Assembly (NCBI GenBank): GCA_003249035.1
Contig: QBMK01000003.1
Span: 62,001-126,000 of the forward strand
Direction of reading: 5' to 3'
Source: Pseudanabaena sp.
Lineage (GTDB): Bacteria; Cyanobacteriota; Cyanobacteriia; Pseudanabaenales; Pseudanabaenaceae
Length of the DNA: 64,000 bases
Shown here in pieces: positions 7,391-15,725 of this stretch. Position 1 is the stretch's first letter. Each line of letters starts with the position of its first letter. The notes under the pieces were generated by a model. The model was not told where the DNA came from and did no database searches. It saw only the letters and a list, made by a program, of their open reading frames with translations. A program made the translations under genes and the position numbers.

Positions 7391-7795
7391 ATGAATTTGA
7401 CATTTTCTCCATCGCAGATATTGCTATACGGTATTGCGATCGCGGCGGGGCTTGTATATTTTCCTTATATAGCTGTTGCCTTTGGTCGTATGAGTATTGG
7501 CTATGATATGAACTCTCCGAGAGCGATGTTCGACCGCTTGCCAGACTATGCAAAACGAGCTACATGGGCGCATCAAAATTCCTTTGAAACATTTGCATTG
7601 TTTGCAGCGGCGGCGCTTACAGCCTACGTTAGCAATGTTGCTTCCGATAAAACTTCACTTTATGTACTAGTTTTCCTGGTATCAAGATTGTTATTTAGTG
7701 TGTTTTATATTCTCGATTTGCCGTGGTTGCGATCGCCAATGTGGGGAGTTAGCATGTTCTGCATTGGGAGTCTTTTTACTGCAATCCTCATATAA
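7391..7795 (+). CDS. MAPEG family membrane protein
   Basis: 134 residues from the ATG at 7391 (MNLTFSPSQILLYGIAIAAG); the longer frame runs into repeat DNA. About four hydrophobic segments, with the MAPEG-like RMSIGYDMNSPRAMFDRLPDYAKRA loop and WAHQNSFETFALFAAAALTA in the second segment. MAPEG proteins are trimeric membrane enzymes related to microsomal glutathione transferase and eicosanoid synthases; in bacteria the substrate is mostly unknown. Its stop codon is directly followed by family A copy 3. Confidence 0.8.
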   Translation: MNLTFSPSQILLYGIAIAAGLVYFPYIAVAFGRMSIGYDMNSPRAMFDRLPDYAKRATWAHQNSFETFALFAAAALTAYVSNVASDKTSLYVLVFLVSRLLFSVFYILDLPWLRSPMWGVSMFCIGSLFTAILI

Positions 7796-7895
7796 TATCA
7801 AGTCACAAGTGTGACGACATTTTTGTAAATTAAAGACCAAACCCAGTAAGGATTTTAAAAGCACAAAATGGCTACGCCATTTCGTGCTTTGGTAT
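7795..7895 (+). repeat. Family A miniature repeat, copy 3
   Basis: 101 bp. Starts ATATCAAGTCACAAGTGTG at the last base of the MAPEG stop codon, has the internal ACCAAACCCAGTAAGGATTT motif, and ends with the hairpin GCACAAAATGGC / GCCATTTCGTGC and TTGGTAT. Confidence 0.75.
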
Positions 7896-7971
7896 AAAAC
7901 CTACATTCAGTTGGATCGCAATTTAGGTTAGAAATCTTACTGCTATTAATTCTTAAATGTTTTCTCAGGAA

Positions 7972-8310
7972 TTAAGGGCAAGCATTTGAAATAGCGCTTG
8001 CCCAGTTAAGATAGTCGCAATCGACTGCGATCGCTGGTATGGCAATAATTTCTGGAGTTTCGTAGGGATGTAGCGATCGCAGTCTACTTACCAACCTTTC
8101 ATAATTGGTCTGCAAAGTCTTGATTAAGACTAAATGCTCTGACTCATGACAAAGTTTACCTTCCCATATGTAGGTAGACATCATGGTAGGCATCACCTGT
8201 ACACAAGCTGCAAGTTTTTCTTCAACCAACAAATTGGCGGTACTTTGAGCCTGATTAATTTCAGGGAAAGTTGTCATGACAACGATTAAAGTCGGTTCTG
8301 AGTTTGACAT
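7972..8310 (-). CDS. cutA: Divalent-cation tolerance protein CutA1
   Basis: 112 residues, the usual CutA length. Motifs of the trimeric ferredoxin-like fold: VVMTTFPEINQA at the start, LAACVQVMP, STYIWEGKL and SLHPYETPEIIAIPA near the C-terminus. Originally linked to copper tolerance; in cyanobacteria its role is unsettled and the protein is notably stable. Cytosolic. It lies downstream of thf1 in the same direction, but a strong hairpin separates them. Confidence 0.95.
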   Translation of the reverse strand: MSNSEPTLIVVMTTFPEINQAQSTANLLVEEKLAACVQVMPTMMSTYIWEGKLCHESEHLVLIKTLQTNYERLVSRLRSLHPYETPEIIAIPAIAVDCDYLNWASAISNACP

Positions 8311-8324
8311 GATTAATCACAGAT

Positions 8325-8357
8325 AAAAAAATGGAAGGCAGCGCCTTCCATTTTTTT
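8325..8357. terminator. Bidirectional terminator hairpin after thf1
   Basis: A perfect 15-bp stem, AAAAAAATGGAAGGC / GCCTTCCATTTTTTT, with a 3-nt loop. It lies 3 bp beyond the thf1 stop and upstream of cutA. Confidence 0.75.
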
Positions 8358-8360
8358 ATG

Positions 8361-9083
8361 TTAAGCCTTAGTTTCTGGAGTTTCAGTTGCAGACTCAGCG
8401 GTTGCAGAACTAACTGACGCTGCTTCTTTCTGAGAACGCTTTTTGCGTTCTGCTTCTACCATATCGGCGATCATTTGGCGCGCTTGTTCAATCTTGTCAA
8501 GGTTAGAGCGATATAAATCAATATCTTTGAGTAAGCGATCGCTACCAAATTTAAGAGTTTCACCTACTAATTTGAGCACTTCTTCACGCTTAGCGTTATC
8601 AGCGATATCTTCTGGATTGCTTATCTCTAGCAATGCGTACAGACCTACACCAAGCAAACGACTGTATTTAAAATTTTCTTTGTTAGCAATCATGTGTAGT
8701 TGCCCAGACAAAGGTTCAAGATTTATCCCAGAGTCTAAGTTAGTCAATAGGGGTTTAATCTCATTTGTCGATCTCGTTGCGAGGTCGCTCATAGTTGCTG
8801 CATCTTGGCGAATACGATCGGAATCAAATTGCAGCGCTGAACACAATGCATGAAATACCGCAAAGCGATCGGTCTCAGGCTTGTAACCCACCGTAAAGCG
8901 ATCGAAAGTTGTTACAAAACCTAATGCGAAAATTGCGTCATATACAAATGTTTGATTGACTTTCAGTAGATGGATTTCCACCAAAAGCTCATCAACAACC
9001 CGTCTATAGACCTGATTAACTGGCTTAGGGAAAGCTAAATAAAAATCTTTTTTAGTATCAGAAACAGTACGAACGGTATTCAC
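8361..9083 (-). CDS. thf1: Thylakoid formation protein Thf1 / Psb29
   Basis: 240 residues from the GTG at 9083 (MNTVRTVSDTKKDF), chosen because homologues begin close to NxRTVSDTK; a TTG at 9092 would add three residues. YRRVVDELLVEIHLL and YDAIFALGFVTTFDRFTVGY are the family signature, followed by a C-terminal coiled coil (LDKIEQARQMIADMVEAERK) and a low-complexity Ala/Ser/Glu tail. Psb29 is found in preparations of photosystem II; it supports PSII repair by stabilising FtsH protease complexes and, in plants, thylakoid biogenesis. Thylakoid-peripheral. Ends in a strong hairpin. Confidence 0.95.
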   Translation of the reverse strand: MNTVRTVSDTKKDFYLAFPKPVNQVYRRVVDELLVEIHLLKVNQTFVYDAIFALGFVTTFDRFTVGYKPETDRFAVFHALCSALQFDSDRIRQDAATMSDLATRSTNEIKPLLTNLDSGINLEPLSGQLHMIANKENFKYSRLLGVGLYALLEISNPEDIADNAKREEVLKLVGETLKFGSDRLLKDIDLYRSNLDKIEQARQMIADMVEAERKKRSQKEAASVSSATAESATETPETKA

Positions 9084-9193
9084 AGTCAACAAAACCTAAA
9101 GACAAGATAGTTCCAATTATAATCGCACAGTTATCCATAGCATCAGTCTATCTCTGTAGATAAATTTAATTAACTGCCCATGCTTAGTGATAA

Positions 9194-10975
9194 TTACTTA
9201 TTCTTGGGTCGGCTATCTTGCCAAGCATTGCCAATCCCCTGCACTACCCCTCGACCAATTAAACCGATGCCACGCCCGACCACATTGGTTAATACATACA
9301 CAAGCCCACTGCCAATAAAACCGATCGCTGATTTTAGTCTTGGTGCGATCGCATCTTGTAATTCCAACACCAAAGTGAAAGCAAGCTGTAAACCTTCTAG
9401 CTGCTGTAGTTCCTGATTGCGTGGCGTATAGATACTTACTCTTTTGATGCCATCGGCAAAGGTCAACAAAACATGGCGACTCTCAAAGATTAATTGCGGG
9501 TCAGTAATGTATTTTTCTAGGCGATATTTCCAGGATAAATCATTACGAAATCGCTCGATTTCACGGGTGGCAAGCAGATTATATCGATAGAAATTGTATT
9601 TGATTTCTTCCACATTGGCGAAATTATTTAAAAGTGGTTGAATTACGGCATTAGCAATTTGAATAACCAAATCATCTAAGATCAATTCGGCTCTTTGCAT
9701 TGCCTCAGTTGTTCCTAGGGCAGAAGTAGAATTGTCAACGACTAATTCTGTTTCAAACAATAAATGAGAGAGTAAATTATTGAATTGAGAGATCTTATCT
9801 AAAAATTCTGTTTGAATGATCGCTACATCGTTTAGCAAAACATCTACAACATTGACTTCAGTATCAACATTAGCAATATTATCAAGAATGTAATATTTGC
9901 CAAAGAAATTAATTGCCGTTTCCTGCCAAATACTTTTTAAAATATCAGGTATTTTTGTTTCTACCTGTGATGGCTGAATTTGGGAAAATCGCAGATCAGT
10001 TATACTCTGTTCGATTTGGCGTAGAGCAATATATAGAAGTTCCCGTTTCTTCTCATCTTTTAAAATATCAATTTCTAAAGGTGTTTTACTTAAATTCACC
10101 AAGCTAGATTGGATCTTTGTGACAGTCTTATCCCATAGACTAGCCTGAACAGCTAAGACGTTATTACTTAGCTTCTGATTGGATTGGTTTTGTGATTTAT
10201 TTGTTAATCGATCGCTTAGTTTCACATTCGGACTATCAATTTCTGCGTAAACATTAGGAGCATTATTAGCCGAAGCAATAACTGGTTCTATTTTTTGACC
10301 CCATAAGCGATCTATCAACCAACGTGCCGCTTTCAATTCGCGCGCCTGTCCTGCTAAAACCATTTTGGCAATCCGATCGCCAAGCCGATCTCTATTGGAA
10401 TCAGCTAAATTTGCTTTTACCTCTGTTAAGACACGATCAATCCCTCGTATCCCCGACAAATAGAAATTACGCTTCAAGATATCTACAACAGTTTGTTCAG
10501 GGAAGTTTATTGTTAAGCGATCTGTCGGATCGATAACGAATCCTTTGAGATCGTCCAGATACTGATTCCCCGCAGCAACTTGTCGAATAGCAGTAAGTAA
10601 TTTGTCTGAAGCAGTCCCCTTCAGGCAATATCCCTCAACACCATTACGCAATGACATATCTAGCAATTTTGGAACCTGTGAAGAACTCAGTACTAAAATC
10701 GGCAATTCTGGATATTCAGACTTTAAAAGCTGAAACAGTTCTAACCCAGATTGACGATTGATTTCGACTGATTCAGAATTTTTTGCGATTAAGTTGAGAT
10801 CGAGAATTACTAGATCTGGCTCAATTGCTCTTTGTAAAATCACTAAAGCTTCAGTAAGAGTCTCTGCCTCCCCCACCATTTCTAAATCAGAAAATTGGGC
10901 TAGCCATGATCGCATCCCCATCCGAAAAATGCGATCGGCATCTATTAAGAGTAATTTATAAAGCTCGTCACTCAT
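9194..10975 (-). CDS. Response regulator with C-terminal DUF3685 (Ycf55-like) domain
   Basis: 593 residues. Residues 1-125 form a receiver domain: LLLIDADRIFRMGM with acidic Asp, phospho-acceptor Asp in PDLVILDLNL, and the switch Lys in EGYCLKGTAS. The remaining about 450 residues form DUF3685, a cyanobacterial and plastid (Ycf55) domain without a DNA-binding motif, ending in two glycine-rich segments (SAIGFIGSGLVYVLTNVVGRGIG-type) that may contact a membrane. The histidine kinase gene 61 nt upstream points the same way, so the two probably form a two-component pair. Output is unknown: it is not a NarL- or OmpR-type DNA binder. Confidence 0.85.
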   Translation of the reverse strand: MSDELYKLLLIDADRIFRMGMRSWLAQFSDLEMVGEAETLTEALVILQRAIEPDLVILDLNLIAKNSESVEINRQSGLELFQLLKSEYPELPILVLSSSQVPKLLDMSLRNGVEGYCLKGTASDKLLTAIRQVAAGNQYLDDLKGFVIDPTDRLTINFPEQTVVDILKRNFYLSGIRGIDRVLTEVKANLADSNRDRLGDRIAKMVLAGQARELKAARWLIDRLWGQKIEPVIASANNAPNVYAEIDSPNVKLSDRLTNKSQNQSNQKLSNNVLAVQASLWDKTVTKIQSSLVNLSKTPLEIDILKDEKKRELLYIALRQIEQSITDLRFSQIQPSQVETKIPDILKSIWQETAINFFGKYYILDNIANVDTEVNVVDVLLNDVAIIQTEFLDKISQFNNLLSHLLFETELVVDNSTSALGTTEAMQRAELILDDLVIQIANAVIQPLLNNFANVEEIKYNFYRYNLLATREIERFRNDLSWKYRLEKYITDPQLIFESRHVLLTFADGIKRVSIYTPRNQELQQLEGLQLAFTLVLELQDAIAPRLKSAIGFIGSGLVYVLTNVVGRGIGLIGRGVVQGIGNAWQDSRPKNK

Positions 10976-11036
10976 TGGGAAATTGGTCAGACGATTTTGC
11001 TCAATATATCTTAAAGTTCCGTAGTTAAACTAATAT

Positions 11037-12311
11037 TCAAAAAAATGGCAAAAAGATTGTCAGAATTTCGCCGTCGTAGGCAGCGCTGGTGGAATGCATT
11101 CTCACAGTAAGTTTGCCGCCAAGAGCTTTTAGCAAGGTCTTGGTAGTTGGCAAGCTCAAACTTAAAGTTCCAGTCTCAGGTTGGAGCATCAACCATTGTC
11201 CAACGGCTTTGAGCAATGGTAAATCACCTCCACTCTGCCTAGTCACCTGCGATTGAAACTGTAATTTTAGATATTCGCCTGCACTCGTTAGAATTAGTTG
11301 AATATGACTATCGGGCGGAAAACTCCGCACTAAGCGATCAACGAGCCCATTGAGAACTTGAGATAGAAGTAGCACATTACTCAAAATTGCAGGAATCTCG
11401 TTCGGTAAAATCATTTCTAAGGAAATCTGTCGCCGTCCCGCATGTTCCTGCCAGCGCATGAATCCATCACTTAAAATCTCCTCGATTTGTGTCGCCTCCA
11501 ACACAATGGGGTAATCGTCTAGTTGTGCTGCCTCAAAAATCAAATTAAATCTTTCAATTTGTTCAGTGCATTCAGCATCAATTTGATCTAAGCGCGATTT
11601 TACTTCTGTTAATAGATCTTTGCGACGTTTTAGCGATCGCACCAACATCCGAATCGTAGTAAGAGGGGTACGAACCTCATGAGTAATGGCTTTGATAATA
11701 TCAACTTCTTGGATTTCTGGAATTGGCAACTCTTGGAATATCGAAGATTGTGCCATCAATATTGTGCTAAATCTTGCCATAATTTGATAGGAAGGCAAGT
11801 TAATTGGAAACTGTTTTAGCTTAGTTTGCAATAAAGTCTGTTGCTCAGTGCGCCGAATTCGCGGTAAAAGTTCAGAGATCGCTGCTTGAATGGCAATAGG
11901 ATGCATTGACCAGACGCAACTATGACTTTTTGAGGACGATAGCACTAGGACACTGAAAGTCTCAGTTACTAAAATACAAAACCATTCTTGATTGAGAGGA
12001 TCGGCTTTGGATATCGAGACGACTTGTGTATCGCTAATTGGTAACGAACCAGTTGGGAAAAGTGAAGATTTACTGGGCGTAAATACCCAAGTCTGCAACT
12101 TGGGTTCGCGATAGGTCACATTAGGCAAAATATATGGATGATGAGTTAACAACAGCCCTTTAAAATGGATCTGCATCGAAAACTGTTGAAGCACCGCGAT
12201 CGCTCGATGCCAAAATTCTTTAGAGTCAGTTTGGTGCAACTCTTCTAGAAACTCATGGGTTTGAGGATCTTGATGCAATGCCTCATATATAGTTGCCAAT
12301 CCTGTCGTCAA
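11037..12311 (-). CDS. Sensor histidine kinase paired with the DUF3685 regulator
   Basis: 424 residues, no transmembrane segment. The N-terminal about 190 residues form an unassigned sensor region. The dimerisation/phospho-acceptor motif ITHEVRTPLTTIRMLVRSL has the H-box His near residue 212. The ATPase part is weak: the expected N-box Asn is in a divergent LLSQVLNGLVDRLVRSFP context, and the usual DxGxG and GxGLG boxes are not clear; it ends LKALGGKLTV...IFLPFF. It may be a low-activity or phosphatase-type kinase. It lies directly upstream of, and in line with, the response regulator. Confidence 0.8.
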   Translation of the reverse strand: MTTGLATIYEALHQDPQTHEFLEELHQTDSKEFWHRAIAVLQQFSMQIHFKGLLLTHHPYILPNVTYREPKLQTWVFTPSKSSLFPTGSLPISDTQVVSISKADPLNQEWFCILVTETFSVLVLSSSKSHSCVWSMHPIAIQAAISELLPRIRRTEQQTLLQTKLKQFPINLPSYQIMARFSTILMAQSSIFQELPIPEIQEVDIIKAITHEVRTPLTTIRMLVRSLKRRKDLLTEVKSRLDQIDAECTEQIERFNLIFEAAQLDDYPIVLEATQIEEILSDGFMRWQEHAGRRQISLEMILPNEIPAILSNVLLLSQVLNGLVDRLVRSFPPDSHIQLILTSAGEYLKLQFQSQVTRQSGGDLPLLKAVGQWLMLQPETGTLSLSLPTTKTLLKALGGKLTVRMHSTSAAYDGEILTIFLPFF

Positions 12312-12394
12312 TTTTCGCTATCCTCAAGCTGGTTATAAATTTCAGTAAACTGCATTTTTGGAATCACAAAAAATACAGTTTACTGACAATAAAA

Positions 12395-12913
12395 TTAACG
12401 ACCTTGGCTTAGTGCGGTCTCCGCGCGATCAAATTCTTGCAATATGCGATCGCGAACTTTGACTGGAACAGCCCGCTTTGCCGAACCGTTATAGTATGCC
12501 GCCAAGGAATTTAAAGCTGTGGACATGGTGGTATAGGAATACAAACCACTCTTTTCGCGATCGGCTCGATAGCGCGAAATGTAGGCATTTATCTTATATC
12601 TTGCCGATGTCTTTACCGCAGCTCGATTTTCAGCATTTTCTGGCAGATTAATTGCCTCGCGCAAATTTTGGATCGTATCGTTTGTATCAGCGATGTAATT
12701 TCCTGTCAAACCTGCATTGACAAGCGTTTGTATTTCTTTTGTCGATAGAGCTTCACCTTTTTTGGCAAACAATGCGGCATTTGCTGATGGCGTAAAACTG
12801 CCAAGCACCAATAGGGCAGCCAATCCAAAAGTGATCGCTGAAAGACTTAAACCCTGTAAATAACCTTTTAAAACTTGTAAAGACTTAAACAAAGCCTTGT
12901 ATTTTGCCTTCAT
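12395..12913 (-). CDS. psb27: Photosystem II assembly factor Psb27
   Basis: 172 residues. After the N-terminal region come TGNYIADTNDTIQNLREAI, LPENAENRAAVKTSARYKI, AYISRYRAD and YTTMSTALNSLAAYYNGS, the four-helix-bundle core of Psb27, which binds the lumenal side of CP43 and prevents premature assembly of the Mn cluster. The N-terminus is long (about 45 residues) with a hydrophobic stretch and an SANA-A type Sec cleavage site. The Cys lipobox typical of cyanobacterial Psb27 lipoproteins is absent. Lumenal. It is alone, divergent from the DUF4912 gene, and may not be lipid-anchored here. Confidence 0.9.
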   Translation of the reverse strand: MKAKYKALFKSLQVLKGYLQGLSLSAITFGLAALLVLGSFTPSANAALFAKKGEALSTKEIQTLVNAGLTGNYIADTNDTIQNLREAINLPENAENRAAVKTSARYKINAYISRYRADREKSGLYSYTTMSTALNSLAAYYNGSAKRAVPVKVRDRILQEFDRAETALSQGR

Positions 12914-12985
12914 ATATAAAAAACATATTCGTTGTCCATATAATCTTATGACTTTTCGGACAACCTCCCCTAGTATCCAAAGGAA

Positions 12986-13022
12986 GGGATCGCAATGTTA
13001 TGAAATCATGACAATGCGATCC
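12986..13022. repeat. Imperfect palindrome in the psb27 / DUF4912 divergent region
   Basis: Arms GGGATCGCAATGTTATGA and TCATGACAATGCGATCCC pair over 18 bp with two mismatches. It lies between divergent psb27 and the DUF4912 gene (gap 12914-13244) and could be an operator or a transcript hairpin. No other motif was recognised in the gap apart from the GGAGG at 13232-13236 in front of the DUF4912 start. Confidence 0.35.
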
Positions 13023-13244
13023 CCTGCTAAATTTGTCAATGCGATCGCTACAACAACTACGGGTATTTGGTTTTAGCTGAGTATTTGTACTGAAAGCATC
13101 TAATAAACTTATCTAAACCAATAGAAGATAACCCTTTCAGCCATTGACCTTCTTCCAAAATTTGGCAGAATGTATTTAGCTAGAGACCGAATCCTAAGTT
13201 CGAAGCAACTAAGGTAGATACCATTACATTTGGAGGTTAATTGT

Positions 13245-14516
13245 ATGGCGAGGGAACGTCCTCCCCTAGAAGAAATGACCTTGCGTCAGCTTCGCAAAGT
13301 AGCAGCAGAGCTAGAGATTTCTCGTTACAGTCGAATGCGAAAATCTCAGTTACTAGCTGATATTCAAACTATTCTTACGGCTCAAGGTGCAGCCTCAAAC
13401 CAAGCAGATCGTATTACTTCGGAGACACAAGAAATCGTGGAAGCCTCAAAGTTTAATGTCGGTAGTGAAGAAACAGAAGAAAATCTAGAGTCGCTTGCTG
13501 CCATTGATCAAAGTATCGGTGACTTGCCAAGTGGTTACGGTGAAAGCCGCATCGTCCTATTACCTCGTGATCCCCAGTGGGCATACGTATATTGGGATGT
13601 TCCCAATTCTCAGAAAGAAGAGTTGAGAAAGCAAGGTGGACAGCAGTTGGCACTTCGTCTATATGATGCCACTGATGTTAATTTGGATTATCAAACTCCT
13701 AATAACTTACAGGAATATAACAGCGATGAACTCGCTCGCGAATGGTATTTACCAATCCCAATTAGCGATCGCGATTACGTAGCTGAACTTGGCTATCGTT
13801 GTGCTGATGGTCGTTGGTTAGTCCTAACTCGTTCTAAAGTGGTTCATGTTCCCCCAGTATTCCCTTCGGAATGGGTGGAAGATAACTTCATTACCGTACC
13901 TTGGGATCAAACGCTCAAGGGTCAAACCTTCTTCACATTGGTTCCTCCAGCTAAGAAAGTTGAGTCTGCTCCCGAACAAACAGCAACCACCAGCGACAGT
14001 TCCTACGACGAAATCTTCAATATAGCCCGTGAAGCAGAAGTTCAGAGAATTTCTGGCTCCCTCTATGGCTCTATGCAACATGAAGCCATGGCTCCTCAGT
14101 CTCTGAGTTCCTATGTGTTCCCATCTGGTGCAGGTCTGTTTGCGGGCGCGGCAGGGGCTGTCAGTGCTAGCGGTATTAACTACTCTGGCATTGGCATGTC
14201 TAGCTACAGCTTCTTCTCTAGCGAAGCGCCTATACGTCCTCGCAAGTTCTGGCTAGTTGCTGATGCTGAATTGATTGTCTATGGTGCAACTGAGCCTGAT
14301 GCTTCAGTTACTATTGGTGGTCGTCCAATCAAGCTTAATGCTGATGGTACATTCCGTTTCCATACGTCTTTCCAAGATGGCATTCAAGATTATCCAATCT
14401 TTGCAGTTGCTGCGGATGGCGAACAAAATCGAGCAATTCACATGAATTTTGAGCGTCAAACTCTAGAGCGTCGTACTAACACAAAAGAAGAAGCAATTCC
14501 TGAATGGATTAGCTAA
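13245..14516 (+). CDS. DUF4912 domain protein with N-terminal Rho-N/SAP-like helix pair
   Basis: 423 residues from the ATG at 13245, which follows GGAGG by 8 nt; a TTG 15 nt earlier lies across the Shine-Dalgarno and is rejected. Residues 1-50 (LEEMTLRQLRKVAAELEISR, RMRKSQLLADI) look like a Rho-N/SAP-type nucleic-acid-binding motif. Residues about 95-225 are DUF4912 (ESRIVLLPRDPQWAYVYWDV, ELGYRCADGRWLVLTRSK). A low-complexity Ser/Gly/Ala linker follows, then a small beta domain (ADAELIVYGATEPDASVTIG) typical of the family's C-terminus. Function unknown; cytosolic by lack of signal. It ends in a strong terminator. Confidence 0.85.
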   Translation: MARERPPLEEMTLRQLRKVAAELEISRYSRMRKSQLLADIQTILTAQGAASNQADRITSETQEIVEASKFNVGSEETEENLESLAAIDQSIGDLPSGYGESRIVLLPRDPQWAYVYWDVPNSQKEELRKQGGQQLALRLYDATDVNLDYQTPNNLQEYNSDELAREWYLPIPISDRDYVAELGYRCADGRWLVLTRSKVVHVPPVFPSEWVEDNFITVPWDQTLKGQTFFTLVPPAKKVESAPEQTATTSDSSYDEIFNIAREAEVQRISGSLYGSMQHEAMAPQSLSSYVFPSGAGLFAGAAGAVSASGINYSGIGMSSYSFFSSEAPIRPRKFWLVADAELIVYGATEPDASVTIGGRPIKLNADGTFRFHTSFQDGIQDYPIFAVAADGEQNRAIHMNFERQTLERRTNTKEEAIPEWIS

Positions 14517-14551
14517 ATTGCTTAAAAGTAGGGGCTAATAGCTCCTTATGT

Positions 14552-14585
14552 ACAAACGCCCTGCATCTCAGGGCGTTTGTGTTTT
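14552..14585 (+). terminator. Terminator of the DUF4912 gene
   Basis: Perfect 12-bp stem ACAAACGCCCTG / CAGGGCGTTTGT followed by GTTTT, 35 bp after the stop codon. Confidence 0.75.
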
Positions 14586-14609
14586 ATATCTTTCACTAAC
14601 TTTATCTCC

Positions 14610-14650
14610 AAAAAACCAGTGCAGGCGCGTAGCGCCTGCACTGGTTTTTT
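14610..14650. repeat. Perfect 19-bp-stem intergenic hairpin
   Basis: Arms AAAAAACCAGTGCAGGCGC and the exact complement GCGCCTGCACTGGTTTTTT with a GTA loop. The second structure in the gene-free stretch 14517-14850, between the terminator and family A copy 4. Confidence 0.6.
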
Positions 14651-14657
14651 GAAGATA

Positions 14658-14760
14658 ATACCAATTCACGAAAGTGTGACAACACTTTTGTGAATTAAAA
14701 ATCAAACCCAGTAAGGGTTTTCAAAACTAAAAATGGCGTAGCCATTTTTAGTTTTGGTAT
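14658..14760 (+). repeat. Family A miniature repeat, copy 4 (reference copy)
   Basis: 103 bp with ATACCAA at the left and TTGGTAT at the right end. Three hairpins in order: TTCACGAAAGTGT / ACACTTTTGTGAA; AAACCC-AGTAA-GGGTTT; AAAACTAAAAATGGC / GCCATTTTTAGTTTT. It fills most of the rest of the 14517-14850 gap. Confidence 0.8.
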
Positions 14761-14850
14761 AAGAGGTAATGGCGCAGTTTCAGCAATTATTCACTGGGAA
14801 GGGAGTAAGATCGTCATAGTAAATCTTGGTAGTCTGATTTAAAGGAATCT

Positions 14851-15516
14851 ATGCAGCCTAAAGCCCTACAAACAATTGTTAAAGATGAATACAACGACAA
14901 TTTAGTCGATCGCATGTTTATCTGGCTATTTTCGCTCAAGATGTCACAAGTTTTAGGATCTGGAACCAAAATCAAAGGCTACGATGGCTTTGTGGATTTA
15001 TCGAAGCAAATTATGCAAGGGCGTAATGCTCAAGAGCAGCAAATAATTGTGGCAAAAGTGCTGCAATCTTTAGTGCCCTCCCCAGCCCTCTGGGCAATTC
15101 GCACATTTTTTTCTCCGACAAGGATGGTATGCGTTCTCAATGCATGGTTTGCAGCTCAACTGTTTCAGTGGTTGGTGGGACCTTGTGAGGTTGAAGAAGC
15201 TGAGATAAATTTGGAAGATGGAACTGTGCGATCGCAACCTTCTGCTGTCTATATCAAAAAATGTCGTTATTTAGTGGATAGTGGCTGTGTTGGCATGTGT
15301 GTCAATATGTGCAAAGTGCCTACTCAGGACTTTTTCACCGAGAAGTTTGGTATTCCGCTCACGATGACACCAAACTTTGAAGATCTCAGTTGCAAAATGA
15401 TTTTTGGAAAAATCCCCCTCACTCCAGAAGCCGATCCAGATCATAAGCAACCATGTTTAAAGCAACAATGTGCCACTGCAAGTTTTGCTGCTGCCAGTTG
15501 TCCTAAGCTAAATTAA
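14851..15516 (+). CDS. D27-like (DUF4033) protein, putative carotenoid isomerase
   Basis: 221 residues, matching DUF4033, the family of plant DWARF27, the iron-containing beta-carotene 9-cis isomerase at the head of strigolactone synthesis. Conserved parts visible: DNLVDRMFIWLFSLKM, ALWAIRTFF, QWLVGPCEV, and a Cys-rich run KKCRYLVDSGCVGMC, VNMCKVPTQDFF, PNFEDLSCKMIFG, then C-terminal Cys pairs. The Cys residues may hold a metal or cluster. In cyanobacteria the substrate is presumably a carotenoid, but a strigolactone pathway is not implied. Followed by a family A copy and a cupin gene on the same strand. Confidence 0.8.
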   Translation: MQPKALQTIVKDEYNDNLVDRMFIWLFSLKMSQVLGSGTKIKGYDGFVDLSKQIMQGRNAQEQQIIVAKVLQSLVPSPALWAIRTFFSPTRMVCVLNAWFAAQLFQWLVGPCEVEEAEINLEDGTVRSQPSAVYIKKCRYLVDSGCVGMCVNMCKVPTQDFFTEKFGIPLTMTPNFEDLSCKMIFGKIPLTPEADPDHKQPCLKQQCATASFAAASCPKLN

Positions 15517-15529
15517 CGTTAATCCTCTA

Positions 15530-15632
15530 ATACCAATTCACAAAAGTGTGACGACACTTTTGTGAATTGAAAACCAAACCCAGTAAGGGTTTTAAAAGCA
15601 CAAAATGGCACAGTCATTTTGTGCTTTTGCAT
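15530..15632 (+). repeat. Family A miniature repeat, copy 5
   Basis: 103 bp, the same length as copy 4. ATACCAATTCACAAAAGTGT start, the internal ACCAAACCCAGTAAGGGTTT motif, and the hairpin GCACAAAATGGC / GTCATTTTGTGC at the right. It begins 14 bp after the D27-like stop. Confidence 0.8.
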
Positions 15633-15725
15633 AATTTACAGAATGGCGTATTTGTCCTTTTTGTAACAAAAATTAAATAATGATCGACTAAGCTGAAAAT
15701 GTAGAGATATATTGCGGAGATCTCA

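Noticed and set aside
8443-8853. 136-codon open frame antisense to thf1
   Set aside because: Lies wholly inside thf1 on the other strand, Ser/Arg/Leu-biased composition, no ribosome site.
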